Origin: Planctomycetaceae bacterium
GTDB lineage: Bacteria; Planctomycetota; Planctomycetia; Pirellulales; Thermoguttaceae
Assembly: GCA_031287585.1 (NCBI GenBank)
Contig: JAITST010000253.1
Location: 1 to 7,831 of the forward strand
DNA length: 7,831 nt
Reading direction: 5' to 3'
Made by a program: the position numbers and the translations under genes. The notes below the pieces were generated by a model. That model was not told the origin of the DNA. It searched no databases and was given only the letters and a program-made list of their open reading frames with translations. Positions 1 to 5,773 of the stretch are shown here, in pieces. Numbering within the stretch: the stretch's first letter is position 1; every line of letters starts with the position of its first letter.

Positions 1-345
1 ATGCGTCATCTGACGAAAACGTTGGTGGGTATCGGTGCGTCGCCGGAGGGACGGCAACAAATGGATGCGGAGGAGGCAATTCGTCGAATGGTCGAAGGCG
101 ACAACGACGAAGAAATGCAGAAAATCCGGCACGAACTCAAAAAAAATCAAAAGGCACTTGCTGAAAAGGATAAGGCATTGACCGAAAAGGATAAGGTGCT
201 TTCTGAAAACAAAAAGGCACTAACCGAAAATCAAAAAGCACTTGCCGAAAAGGATAAGGCACTGTCTGAAAAAGAAAAAGCACTTGCCGACCAAGCGAAA
301 CAAATAGCCGAACTCAAAGCGAAGTTATCGTCCCGCAAATCGTAA
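1..345 (+). CDS. C-terminal part (or all) of a heptad-repeat coiled-coil protein
   Basis: The reading frame is open from the first base of the window and stops at TAA 343-345. The ATG at base 1 may be internal to a longer gene, since no upstream sequence or ribosome site is visible. Residues 1-46 are a mixed, charged, probably helical segment (MRHLTKTLVGIGASPEG near the start). Residues 51-99 are seven consecutive heptads of the type KALAEKD/KALTEKD/KVLSENK/KALTENQ, followed by a variant heptad KQIAELK and the tail AKLSSRKS. Leucine at one fixed heptad position with alternating Lys and Glu predicts a long, highly charged coiled coil. Tails of this kind are known at the C-termini of Rpn/PD-(D/E)XK nuclease-transposase family proteins. 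That would fit if the missing upstream part carries the nuclease, but nothing in the window shows it. No function is assigned from sequence alone. Confidence 0.6.
   Translation: MRHLTKTLVGIGASPEGRQQMDAEEAIRRMVEGDNDEEMQKIRHELKKNQKALAEKDKALTEKDKVLSENKKALTENQKALAEKDKALSEKEKALADQAKQIAELKAKLSSRKS
151..297 (+). repeat. 21-bp in-frame tandem repeat, seven units
   Basis: Seven units start at 151, 172, 193, 214, 235, 256 and 277. Each begins AAG/AAA-GCA or AAG-GTG and encodes one heptad close to KALAEKD. A degenerate eighth unit (KQIAELK) lies at 298-318. Unit length is an exact multiple of three, so gain or loss of units would lengthen or shorten the coiled coil by whole heptads without a frameshift. 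Units differ at synonymous and non-synonymous sites, so the array is not freshly expanded. Confidence 0.9.
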
Positions 346-614
346 TATCAATGGTGTCTTTGTTTATTCGTGATTTTCTTTTTGGGCGTTAGTAGGCGAA
401 GTCAGCCGTTCGCACGTGCGCCCATTAATGTACCGAACTCTGCGACACTTCGCCACGGCAAACCACGCAGCCCAATCAAAAATGGTGAGGGTGCGGAACG
501 TTACCGACATTTTAAGCGATGTCGGCAAGGGCAAATTGGCGTTAAATTCGCTGTCTATCGTCACAGTAAAATAAGTAAACAATGACTTTGGAGAATTATT
601 TTGTTATGTTGCTT
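346..614. other. Intergenic stretch without a convincing gene; possible folded elements
   Basis: Short open frames run on both strands here (364-582 minus and 370-585 plus, about 70 codons each), but neither has a ribosome site or a recognisable protein pattern. The DNA instead shows self-complementarity. GGCGAAGT (395-402) pairs with ACTTCGCC (447-454), with an inner GTTCG (408-412)/CGAAC (434-438) pair and a perfect 10-bp palindrome CGCACGTGCG at 411-420. A separate hairpin lies at 502-527. No T-tract follows either structure, so they do not look like intrinsic terminators of the upstream gene. They could be part of a structured RNA or a decayed mobile-element end. Confidence 0.35.
502..527. 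repeat. Inverted repeat / hairpin
   Basis: CCGACAT (504-510) and ATGTCGG (519-525) are perfect complements around an 8-nt loop, and one mismatch extends the stem to about nine or ten pairs. No run of T follows on either strand, so a terminator role is not supported. Role unknown. Confidence 0.45.
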
Positions 615-727
615 CTGCACTTTCCAAGTAACTGTGGCAAAAATGTATCCTAACACCCTGTAAAAAACGCATTTTGTAGTGCCGTATTTTACGCATATTT
701 ACCATCGTGAATTTTTGGAAAGTGCAG
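615..727. mobile_element. 113-bp MITE-like element with terminal inverted repeats
   Basis: The left end reads CTGCACTTTCCAA (615-627) and the right end is its exact reverse complement (715-727). With a 3-nt gap and a few mismatches the similarity continues inward to about 31-34 bp per side (TGGCAAAAATG on the left against TGGTAAATATG on the right). The centre is also partly self-complementary: GTAAAAAACG at 660-669 against CGTATTTTAC at 683-692, one mismatch. The element is too short to encode a transposase. A 30-bp copy of its right end occurs at 7143-7172, which shows the sequence is dispersed. Flanking bases share only TT, so no convincing target duplication is seen. The right edge abuts the stop codon of the acyltransferase gene at 728. 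A REP-like or 3'-UTR repeat is the main alternative. Confidence 0.6.
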
Positions 728-1492
728 TTATTTACGCAACATCGCGATACCGCGGTGTAAAACCGTTGCCAAGACAATGGTGATGATGAGAGTGAGTAAA
801 ATGAAAATGTAATCATTTTGTATGTGAATATGGTTTCCGCGTAATAATTTCATTGGTATTCCTTGTAACAAATAGATTTCGTATGAAACGGTTCCGAGAT
901 AACTGAATAATTTGATATTGGGAATTTTTTTAACTAATGAAAAAAGGATAAGAATAAACGTTGGATAAAGCGGTGCAGAAGCCATTTCTTTCCAGTTGAA
1001 TAAGACTGCGACAAACGGGAGCAGTGTGAGAGTGAATAACCAGTACCAGTCTTTTTGTAGAAATATCAGTATTACTTTTTCATTGTATTTCCAGAGCAAA
1101 CCGGCATTAAAAGCAAAACATCTGACATACCAAACAAAACTCCAGCCAAAAAGATATTTTGTTATACACATATACAATATCGTGGAGAATAACAAATAAA
1201 ATAGACCATATTCAATATCACCTGTCAAGTAACGATAAACGATATAAAAACAGACATAAAAATAGATGATGGCAAATGGAAACCACGAATATGGCAAGAG
1301 AACATCAGGGTTTCCCTCTAACAACATCTTTAATAACGAAAGGGTTGGGGTAGAAGTTACCTCTAATTGTTTTCCGTCCGCATGGAAAACAATTTGACAC
1401 AAAAAAATCGCGACAACAAAAGGAATAATGATTTTCGATAATCTTTTAAGCAAAAAATTGTATGAAAACAACACCCCAGCCAAAACACTCAA
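728..1492 (-). CDS. Acyltransferase-3 family membrane protein, N-terminally truncated (probable pseudogene)
   Basis: The 254 residues are almost entirely hydrophobic helices broken by short loops. They carry the pattern of the C-terminal two-thirds of acyltransferase-3 proteins (OatA/WecH-like O-acyltransferases of cell-surface sugars). FLLKRLSKIIIPF near residues 13-25 is the family's usual 'KKRLxRIxIP' segment. LLPYSWF (about 60-66) is the usual 'WF/Y' loop before a membrane helix. YLGTVSYEIYLLQ near residue 196 is the usual late 'SYxIYLxH' segment. Members are normally about 330-380 residues and begin with a helix and loop carrying a conserved His and Arg. That part is absent. The only start available is a TTG at 1490-1492; the frame stays open upstream to 1561 without an ATG and then meets a stop. 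The gene is visibly richer in A+T than its neighbours, suggesting transfer. Activity is unlikely without the missing N-terminus. The stop codon touches the MITE-like element. Confidence 0.7.
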   Translation of the reverse strand: MSVLAGVLFSYNFLLKRLSKIIIPFVVAIFLCQIVFHADGKQLEVTSTPTLSLLKMLLEGNPDVLLPYSWFPFAIIYFYVCFYIVYRYLTGDIEYGLFYLLFSTILYMCITKYLFGWSFVWYVRCFAFNAGLLWKYNEKVILIFLQKDWYWLFTLTLLPFVAVLFNWKEMASAPLYPTFILILFSLVKKIPNIKLFSYLGTVSYEIYLLQGIPMKLLRGNHIHIQNDYIFILLTLIITIVLATVLHRGIAMLRK

Positions 1493-1700
1493 AGCATAGA
1501 TTGTCAGTCCCGGAGGAGATGACCAAAAACCGTTAACAATAAATAATGTTCGGGTAACGAATTACCGTTTGGCACCATTGTGTTGACTTCGGGGTCCATT
1601 TGTTTGTGAATTTAGGTGAGATATCCTCAATTGACCGTTTGCGTCATTATACATTTGCTAAGTAGAGAGGTCAACAAACAACTCTACAATGTTGAGACCA
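1493..1700. other. Intergenic stretch, no gene supported
   Basis: This sits upstream of the truncated acyltransferase and downstream of the PEP-CTERM gene's terminator. The missing N-terminal coding part of the acyltransferase is not recognisable here in any minus-strand frame. The same frame gives FVTRTLFIVNGFW and similar residues back to a stop at 1562-1564, and another frame gives only a short 31-codon peptide. A weak imperfect inverted repeat, GGTCAACA against TGTTGAGACC, lies around 1669-1700. Confidence 0.4.
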
Positions 1701-1728
1701 AACGAAAAACGGCACTGTAACAGTGCCG
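1701..1728 (-). terminator. Intrinsic terminator of the PEP-CTERM gene
   Basis: On the minus strand a perfect 8-bp stem CGGCACTG/CAGTGCCG closes a 3-nt loop (1710-1728) and is followed directly by TTTTTCG (1703-1709). It lies about 30 bp past the stop codon at 1759-1761. On the plus strand no T-run follows, so it acts in one direction. Confidence 0.85.
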
Positions 1729-1758
1729 CTTAACATTATTCCTAGCCTTAGTTCTGTA

Positions 1759-2553
1759 TTACTTCCAGCGGCGAACCAAGCCAAGTCCAGCAATTCCAAG
1801 ACCGACAATAAGCATCGTTGCCGGTTCCGGGGTTACCGGGTTGACTGGCGGGGGTGTCATTTCGTAATCGGATTCAAACGAAAACGACATATTCAATCCA
1901 ACGGAATTCGGGAACAACGCACCGTTCTTAATGTCATTGCTAGCCGCGTTGGTATTGTGAACAATAATAACGAAGTCGTTTAAACCTGCATCAATGATAA
2001 TGTTTTCAAAGTCCTTGATAAAGGAAATTGCTTGCCAATCTCCTGTTTTCGGGTTTGCAAAGTCACCTTTTTCCAACTGGTTGTAATAAATTGCTTGTCC
2101 GTTCAGATAGATGGCAGTAATGTAGTCATCACAAGTTCCGATTGCCGACAAACTACCGTTCAAAGCGGTGTCGGTATCCGAAAAGAGTGAAAACTGGTAG
2201 GCAACAAAACCATTGATGTTGTGTCCCGCGTCACCGCTCGTTAACGGAGAAATCCAGCCCGCTCCATCGGTTGTCCAAGCACTTGGTTTTGATGTCCGTT
2301 TGACATCGTTGTACGCTAAATCCTGCAGCCATCCAACATTAAATCTCGTTCCAACAGCGGTAATTTTGTCATTCTTGCTCGTCGGATTCACATAGTTCGC
2401 GGGACGGATAACATTCGATGCTTTCCAGTTATCAACCCAAGTATCGCTTGTATCAAATTCTAGCGTGTAAGTGTCAGCAAAACTGACTGACGAAATTGAT
2501 AAAACGACGGCAAACGCAAAAGCGGCAACGGTAAAGTTAGTTAAAGTTTTCAT
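1759..2553 (-). CDS. Secreted PEP-CTERM sorting-domain protein (exosortase substrate)
   Basis: This 264-residue protein is predicted to be exported and processed at the membrane by an exosortase. Residues 1-26 form a signal peptide (Lys-3, hydrophobic core AAFAFAVVLSI, cleavage after SFA). Residues 242-264 are a textbook PEP-CTERM: the PEP motif at 242-244, a Gly/Leu-rich transmembrane helix at about 247-260, and the basic end RRWK. A Pro-rich linker (TPPPVNPV) precedes it. The middle looks like a beta-sandwich of the kind common in exosortase substrates: FSLFSDTDTALNGSLSAIGT, then DDYITAIYLNG (about 142-152), then LNDFVIIVHN (191-200). This resembles lectin-like or carbohydrate-binding modules, but no binding residues can be named. 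The ATG start is supported by AAGGA eight bases upstream (2562-2566). The gene stands alone, with its own terminator and a sigma-54-like promoter. No exosortase gene is in the window. Likely role: surface or extracellular-matrix protein. Confidence 0.92.
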   Translation of the reverse strand: MKTLTNFTVAAFAFAVVLSISSVSFADTYTLEFDTSDTWVDNWKASNVIRPANYVNPTSKNDKITAVGTRFNVGWLQDLAYNDVKRTSKPSAWTTDGAGWISPLTSGDAGHNINGFVAYQFSLFSDTDTALNGSLSAIGTCDDYITAIYLNGQAIYYNQLEKGDFANPKTGDWQAISFIKDFENIIIDAGLNDFVIIVHNTNAASNDIKNGALFPNSVGLNMSFSFESDYEMTPPPVNPVTPEPATMLIVGLGIAGLGLVRRWK

Positions 2554-2587
2554 TGGTCTGTTCCTTTTGTAAAAATTGTTTTGAATT

Positions 2588-2601
2588 CGGGAAATGTCCC
2601 G
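2588..2601 (-). other. Small hairpin in the PEP-CTERM 5' leader
   Basis: CGGGA (2588-2592) and TCCCG (2597-2601) pair around a 4-nt loop. It would fall in the roughly 55-nt untranslated leader if transcription starts from the sigma-54-like promoter. It is short and may be incidental. Confidence 0.3.
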
Positions 2602-2618
2602 TGACTTGGAACACCTGT

Positions 2619-2634
2619 CGCAAACTTAATGCCA
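2619..2634 (-). promoter_or_regulatory. Sigma-54 (RpoN)-type promoter for the PEP-CTERM gene
   Basis: The minus strand reads TGGCATTAAGTTTGCG. Against the consensus TGGCAC-N5-TTGCA it matches TGGCA in the -24 box and TTGC in the -12 box. The GG and GC doublets are exactly ten bases apart, the invariant spacing for sigma-54. Transcription would begin near 2608, giving a leader of about 55 nt before the ATG at 2553. In Proteobacteria, PEP-CTERM genes are known targets of RpoN with the PrsK/PrsR two-component system, which agrees with this reading. No regulator is in the window. Confidence 0.6.
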
Positions 2635-2660
2635 AAAAAACATAAAAGCATTTCGTTTTC

Positions 2661-2687
2661 GTAACTAACTGATATAAAAGACGTTAC
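2661..2687. promoter_or_regulatory. Possible activator site (spaced inverted repeat)
   Basis: GTAAC (2661-2665) and GTTAC (2683-2687) form an inverted repeat separated by 17 bases. Its centre is about 65 bases upstream of the predicted sigma-54 start, a position where an enhancer-binding activator could act. The arms are short, so chance is a real alternative. Confidence 0.2.
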
Positions 2688-2728
2688 AAAAATGCACAAA
2701 TACTAGAATTTTTCTATTAGTGTGTGCA
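2688..2728 (-). terminator. Intrinsic terminator after the barrel-protein gene
   Basis: On the minus strand TGCACA (2723-2728) pairs with TGTGCA (2693-2698). Further inner pairs are ACT/AGT and AGAA/TTCT, with small internal loops and an AAA tip. TTTTT (2688-2692) follows at once. It lies about 170 bp beyond the stop of the gene ending at 2896. The stem is A/T-rich with bulges, so efficiency may be modest. Confidence 0.55.
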
Positions 2729-2895
2729 ATGTTCAAAAATGATACAGATTAATGAATTTTTTATCTTATTTTTGCTGCATTTATTTAGAAAATCTTATTT
2801 TTCAGAGTCGAGTACAAGGTAAAAGTACCGTTTAGCGTCTGCGATATCGGTCGGATAATCGGCGGTTGTTGTCGTAGAACACAAACCAAATATGT
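2729..2895. other. AT-rich 3' flank, no gene seen
   Basis: This lies between the stop codon of the barrel-protein gene and its putative terminator. The left half is strongly A/T-rich with T-runs and the right half is of ordinary composition. No open frame with a plausible start and no clear repeat was found. Confidence 0.4.
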
Positions 2896-4542
2896 CTATC
2901 GGATTTCATATAACCTCACGTGTCTATAATACACCTCCAAAATGTATATTGAGAAACACGTTGTCATTAGCCGTCCGCCTGACGAGTAACCCCACGTGTC
3001 TTCTACCGGAGTTTTGGGTGACCAACTGCCAACTTCTTTGCCTGATTTCGTTTGATACTTTGGCAGTTCGTTTATTAGTTTTGCGTTCCATTTTTTCCAG
3101 TGTTCGCCGCCGTAGTGGTGTAGGGCTTGGGTTGCGTAGTACCAGTAGTAACAGTCACGATGGTATTTGTCGTCGAAACGAATTAGATTTTGTTCTTCTA
3201 CCAACCAATCTAGTCCCTCACGCAACCGTTTGTCGTCTTGTTGCCAGCCGAGTAGTTCACGGCAAAACAGCCCCTCTGCGGTCATCGCGAGCGTTACACC
3301 TTCGCCCGCGTAGTCCCGGTAGATATAAAATCCGCCGCCGTTTCGCGATACTGTATCAAGAAATTTTGTGACCTTATCAAATGTTTCATGAGGTACTGTC
3401 AGTCCCGCTGCCCTCGCTGTTTGTAACGCCATAACAATCCAACCCGTTACTGAAACGTCACTGTCAGGAATGTTATTCGGTTGTCCGTAACGCCAACCTC
3501 CGTATTCGTCTTGATTCCGCACACAGTAATCAACCGCGTCCTGTGCCGCCTGTCGATACATCTCGCGTTCTGTCATCTGGTACAATTCGCAAACAGCAAT
3601 CGTACAAAGTCCGTGCGTGTAAAAACGGTGCGAATTTATACTCACGTCACCCGTCTCTCGACGGAAAAAACAGCCGTGTTCATCGTTTTCACGTTGTTGC
3701 CGTTTTAGCAACCATTGCCAACCTCTTGCTGTTGCGTTGACAAACTCTTCGGGAACGTGTTCGTTCTTTGTATAAGGTGTAACGCCAAAACCTTGAAACG
3801 CTAACAACGCCATCGCGGTTGCGGCGGTTGGATTGTCGTTCTGATATACCGGCGAAATTCCGTCCGCGAACTTGCCCGCCAACGACCAACTCCCGTCCAT
3901 CCGTTGAACACGGCACAACCATTGTAAGCCCTTCACAACCGCCGCTTCCGTTCCGATACCGCCGCCGCCCTTCGCCAGACGCGCGTCACGGTCCCCCGGA
4001 TTACGCCCCGTGAGCAATGCGGGAAAAACCGGCGTGTTCGGTACTGTAATCGTCGGTGGTGACGGCGCAAGCGATGTTGGCTCGACAGGTTTCGGAGAAG
4101 CCAGCGGGTTATCAACCGGATTCGCCGCGTTAGCGTTCGTCGTGTCAACCGCGTTCACCTCGCCGTTTTTTTCGCCGCCCACCCAAGGCGTTGGCGGTTG
4201 TGCTTGCGGTAAAATGTCGGGCATAAGTTCAACCACAAGCGAAATCGTCTCGTTCTTCGGCTGCGGTATCATTAAGGAAAACAGAAGGAAAATGATAAGC
4301 AAGTGTACAAAGATGCTGCCGGAATACGGTACAACGAATCGCCGTACCAAGTACGCCAACTCGCCCCGCAAGTTATCCGAAAACGAACGCCGCTCGCTGG
4401 TAATACGCCACGCCAACAACGAAAACGCAATTGGCGAACGATACTCCTTCAAACGCAACAACAAACGCCGAACAAGCCGAGCAAAGGCAGATTCCGACGG
4501 CGGTACGTTGGAGGCGGTTGGCTGGCGGTCGTTGTCAGGCAC
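2896..4542 (-). CDS. Membrane-anchored prenyltransferase/squalene-oxidase-repeat (alpha/alpha-barrel) protein
   Basis: The 548-residue protein has three parts. Residues 1-73 are basic and presumably cytoplasmic. Residues 75-93 (SIFVHLLIIFLLFSLMIP) form one transmembrane helix. Residues 111-177 are a Pro/Thr/Asn-rich linker. From about 195 to 540 comes an alpha-helical barrel with QW-like repeats typical of terpene-cyclase/prenyltransferase folds: GLQWLCRVQRMDGSW (205-219), GWQWLLKRQQ (274-283), AVDYCVRNQDEYGGW (336-350) and GLDWLVEEQN (443-452). The DXDD motif of squalene-hopene cyclases is absent; the corresponding area has DSDVSVTGW (360-368), as in planctomycetal paralogues. Automatic annotation as a hopene cyclase would therefore be misleading, and I infer a non-cyclase, possibly binding or structural, role outside the membrane. 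Start: GTG at 4540-4542, because an in-frame TAG lies five codons upstream and no ATG occurs before Met-91; there is no clear Shine-Dalgarno sequence. It is divergent from the DUF502 gene. Confidence 0.85.
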   Translation of the reverse strand: MPDNDRQPTASNVPPSESAFARLVRRLLLRLKEYRSPIAFSLLAWRITSERRSFSDNLRGELAYLVRRFVVPYSGSIFVHLLIIFLLFSLMIPQPKNETISLVVELMPDILPQAQPPTPWVGGEKNGEVNAVDTTNANAANPVDNPLASPKPVEPTSLAPSPPTITVPNTPVFPALLTGRNPGDRDARLAKGGGGIGTEAAVVKGLQWLCRVQRMDGSWSLAGKFADGISPVYQNDNPTAATAMALLAFQGFGVTPYTKNEHVPEEFVNATARGWQWLLKRQQRENDEHGCFFRRETGDVSINSHRFYTHGLCTIAVCELYQMTEREMYRQAAQDAVDYCVRNQDEYGGWRYGQPNNIPDSDVSVTGWIVMALQTARAAGLTVPHETFDKVTKFLDTVSRNGGGFYIYRDYAGEGVTLAMTAEGLFCRELLGWQQDDKRLREGLDWLVEEQNLIRFDDKYHRDCYYWYYATQALHHYGGEHWKKWNAKLINELPKYQTKSGKEVGSWSPKTPVEDTWGYSSGGRLMTTCFSIYILEVYYRHVRLYEIR

Positions 4543-4594
4543 GATTTTGTTTTTCTAAATGTTGACGCGGTTTGTGTTAAAAATTCCCGCGCAC

Positions 4595-4622
4595 TTGCAA
4601 ACGTGTGTGGAATGTATAAAAT
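4595..4622 (+). promoter_or_regulatory. Possible sigma-70-type promoter for the DUF502 gene
   Basis: TTGCAA (4595-4600), a 16-bp spacer and TAAAAT (4617-4622) would start transcription near 4629, about 75 nt before the ATG at 4703. The match is moderate in an A/T-rich region. If right, its footprint overlaps the opposite-strand promoter, so the two transcripts could interfere. Confidence 0.3.
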
Positions 4623-4635
4623 ATAGTCTGGATTT

Positions 4636-4655
4636 ATTCACTGTGTATTGTGAAT
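4636..4655. promoter_or_regulatory. Operator-like palindrome between divergent genes
   Basis: ATTCAC (4636-4641) and GTGAAT (4650-4655) are perfect inverted halves separated by eight bases. This is a typical geometry for a dimeric regulator. It covers the -10 region of the minus-strand promoter and lies just past the predicted start of the plus-strand one, so one bound protein could affect both genes. No regulator gene is nearby. Confidence 0.3.
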
Positions 4656-4675
4656 TACTTGCCAAAATAAGTCAA
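4647..4675 (-). promoter_or_regulatory. Sigma-70-type promoter for the barrel-protein gene
   Basis: The minus strand carries TTGACT (4670-4675), a 17-bp spacer and CACAAT (4647-4652). That is 5/6 and 4/6 matches to the consensus at ideal spacing. Transcription would start near 4640, giving a leader of about 98 nt before the GTG at 4542. The -10 box overlaps the palindrome at 4636-4655. Confidence 0.4.
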
Positions 4676-4702
4676 TATCAAATTTTTGTTTTGTGATATA
4701 TT

Positions 4703-5695
4703 ATGGACGATGAAAGCAGCATTGTATCGGAAATTTCTGACGATATTCGCGAACGTATCTCAAAATACAACGCATCCCGCCCGAAAGTTGTGAAGAGATT
4801 ACATCCGTTTCGGGCTACTATCCTGCGCGGATTGGCGGTGCTTCTGCCGCCGCTGTTGACTATTGTTATTCTTTTCTGGATAGCCGGTACTGTCAATAAC
4901 TATGTGATTCAGCCGGTATTCAACTTTGCGCGGCAGTCGCTCGTCCTTGTCACCGCGACCGCCGACCGTGTCCCGACTAAAACGTCGTTGCCGTCTAATG
5001 TCCGTACTGACCCGCTTGAGTTTAAGGGAAAAGTCTATCGTCTTGCTGACGACAAAACATACGTATCACAATATGTTTACGATATTGTCGATCAAGACGC
5101 ACAAGAGAATTTTATGTCGGTACCGAAAACGGGTTACGAAATTTACGAGCGGTACGTCGAGATAACGTTCCTCAAACCGTACATTTTCATACCGACGTTG
5201 ACGCTATTGTTTTTGGTGTTAATTTATTTATTCGGGAAAATCATAGCGGTCTCTGCGGGCAGGATGGCGTGGAACGCGCTGGAGCAGGTCGTGTCGCAGG
5301 TGCCGCTGGTGCGTGAGGTTTACGGCGCGGTGAAGAAAGTGATAGATATGGTTCTGTCGGAACAAGAGGTGAAGTTCTCACGAGTGGTGGCGATACAGTG
5401 GCCTAGAAAAGGTGTCTGGGCGTTGGCGCTGGTAACGAGTGAGGGAATACCGGCAATCGAAAAGTTGGTCGGAGAACCGGTATTCGCGGTACTGGTTCCA
5501 ACATCACCAATGCCCGCGACGGGGTTCACGCTGCACGTAAAACAAAGCGAAGCGATAGATGTCGGTATAACGATTGACCAAGCGATACAGTTCATCGTGA
5601 GTTGCGGAGTGGTTGCGGTGGGCGATGAAACGGATGATACTATCGAGACCTCAATTCATGAAAAAATTGCGGGAACAGTTGTCGGCGGTGATTAG
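4703..5695 (+). CDS. DUF502 family integral membrane protein
   Basis: The 330-residue protein matches the DUF502 pattern. A first membrane helix at about 43-66 begins RGLAVLLPPLLTIVI (family 'TGLLVLLPLxxT'). A second helix lies at about 159-182. The conserved cytoplasmic block follows: VPLVREVYGAVKKV (200-213), WPRKGVWALALVTSEG (233-248) and VLVPTSPMPATGF (263-275). The tail IDQAIQFIVSCGVV (291-304) corresponds to the family's 'EDALKxIISGG'. Most members have a short loop between the helices. Here about 90 residues (68-157) separate them, an insertion rich in charged and aromatic residues, presumably on the outer face. The acidic N-terminus (MDDESSIVSEISDD) is also an addition. The molecular role of DUF502 is not established. 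The ATG at 4703 is the first in frame and has no clear Shine-Dalgarno sequence. It is a single gene, and no terminator is seen before the next promoter. Confidence 0.9.
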   Translation: MDDESSIVSEISDDIRERISKYNASRPKVVKRLHPFRATILRGLAVLLPPLLTIVILFWIAGTVNNYVIQPVFNFARQSLVLVTATADRVPTKTSLPSNVRTDPLEFKGKVYRLADDKTYVSQYVYDIVDQDAQENFMSVPKTGYEIYERYVEITFLKPYIFIPTLTLLFLVLIYLFGKIIAVSAGRMAWNALEQVVSQVPLVREVYGAVKKVIDMVLSEQEVKFSRVVAIQWPRKGVWALALVTSEGIPAIEKLVGEPVFAVLVPTSPMPATGFTLHVKQSEAIDVGITIDQAIQFIVSCGVVAVGDETDDTIETSIHEKIAGTVVGGD

Positions 5696-5742
5696 CCGCA
5701 GGTAAAAGCACACGATAACAAGGTGCCGTTGCGCGGGGGGAC

Positions 5743-5770
5743 TTGATATTACAATTTTCAAAAATACATT
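5743..5770 (+). promoter_or_regulatory. Possible sigma-70-type promoter for the beta-helix gene
   Basis: TTGATA (5743-5748), a 16-bp spacer and TACATT (5765-5770) would start transcription near 5777, with a leader of about 57 nt. The boxes are reasonable but not strong. Confidence 0.35.
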
Positions 5771-5773
5771 TTC

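Noticed and set aside
535..552. Second sigma-54-like sequence on the plus strand (TGGCG...TTCGC with correct GG/GC spacing)
   Set aside because: The -12 half is poor and no plus-strand gene follows; the next gene runs the other way. Probably chance.
364..585. Overlapping open frames on both strands of about 70 codons
   Set aside because: There is no ribosome site, no recognisable protein pattern, and each is the antisense shadow of the other. Kept only as part of the intergenic description.
1500..1594. Short minus-strand peptide of 31 codons (MDPEVNTMVPNGNSLPE...) upstream of the acyltransferase
   Set aside because: No ribosome site and no known family. It does not restore the missing acyltransferase N-terminus.
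2892..3371. Plus-strand frame of 159 codons
   Set aside because: It lies entirely antisense to the well-supported barrel-protein gene and its translation is low in order and has no domain pattern.
2896..4542. Annotation as squalene-hopene cyclase
   Set aside because: The acid motif DXDD is missing and the protein has a membrane anchor and linker not found in that enzyme.
4010..4558. Plus-strand frame of 182 codons
   Set aside because: It is antisense to the N-terminal part of the barrel-protein gene. Its Gly/Ser/Thr-rich translation reflects the Pro/Asn-rich linker on the other strand.
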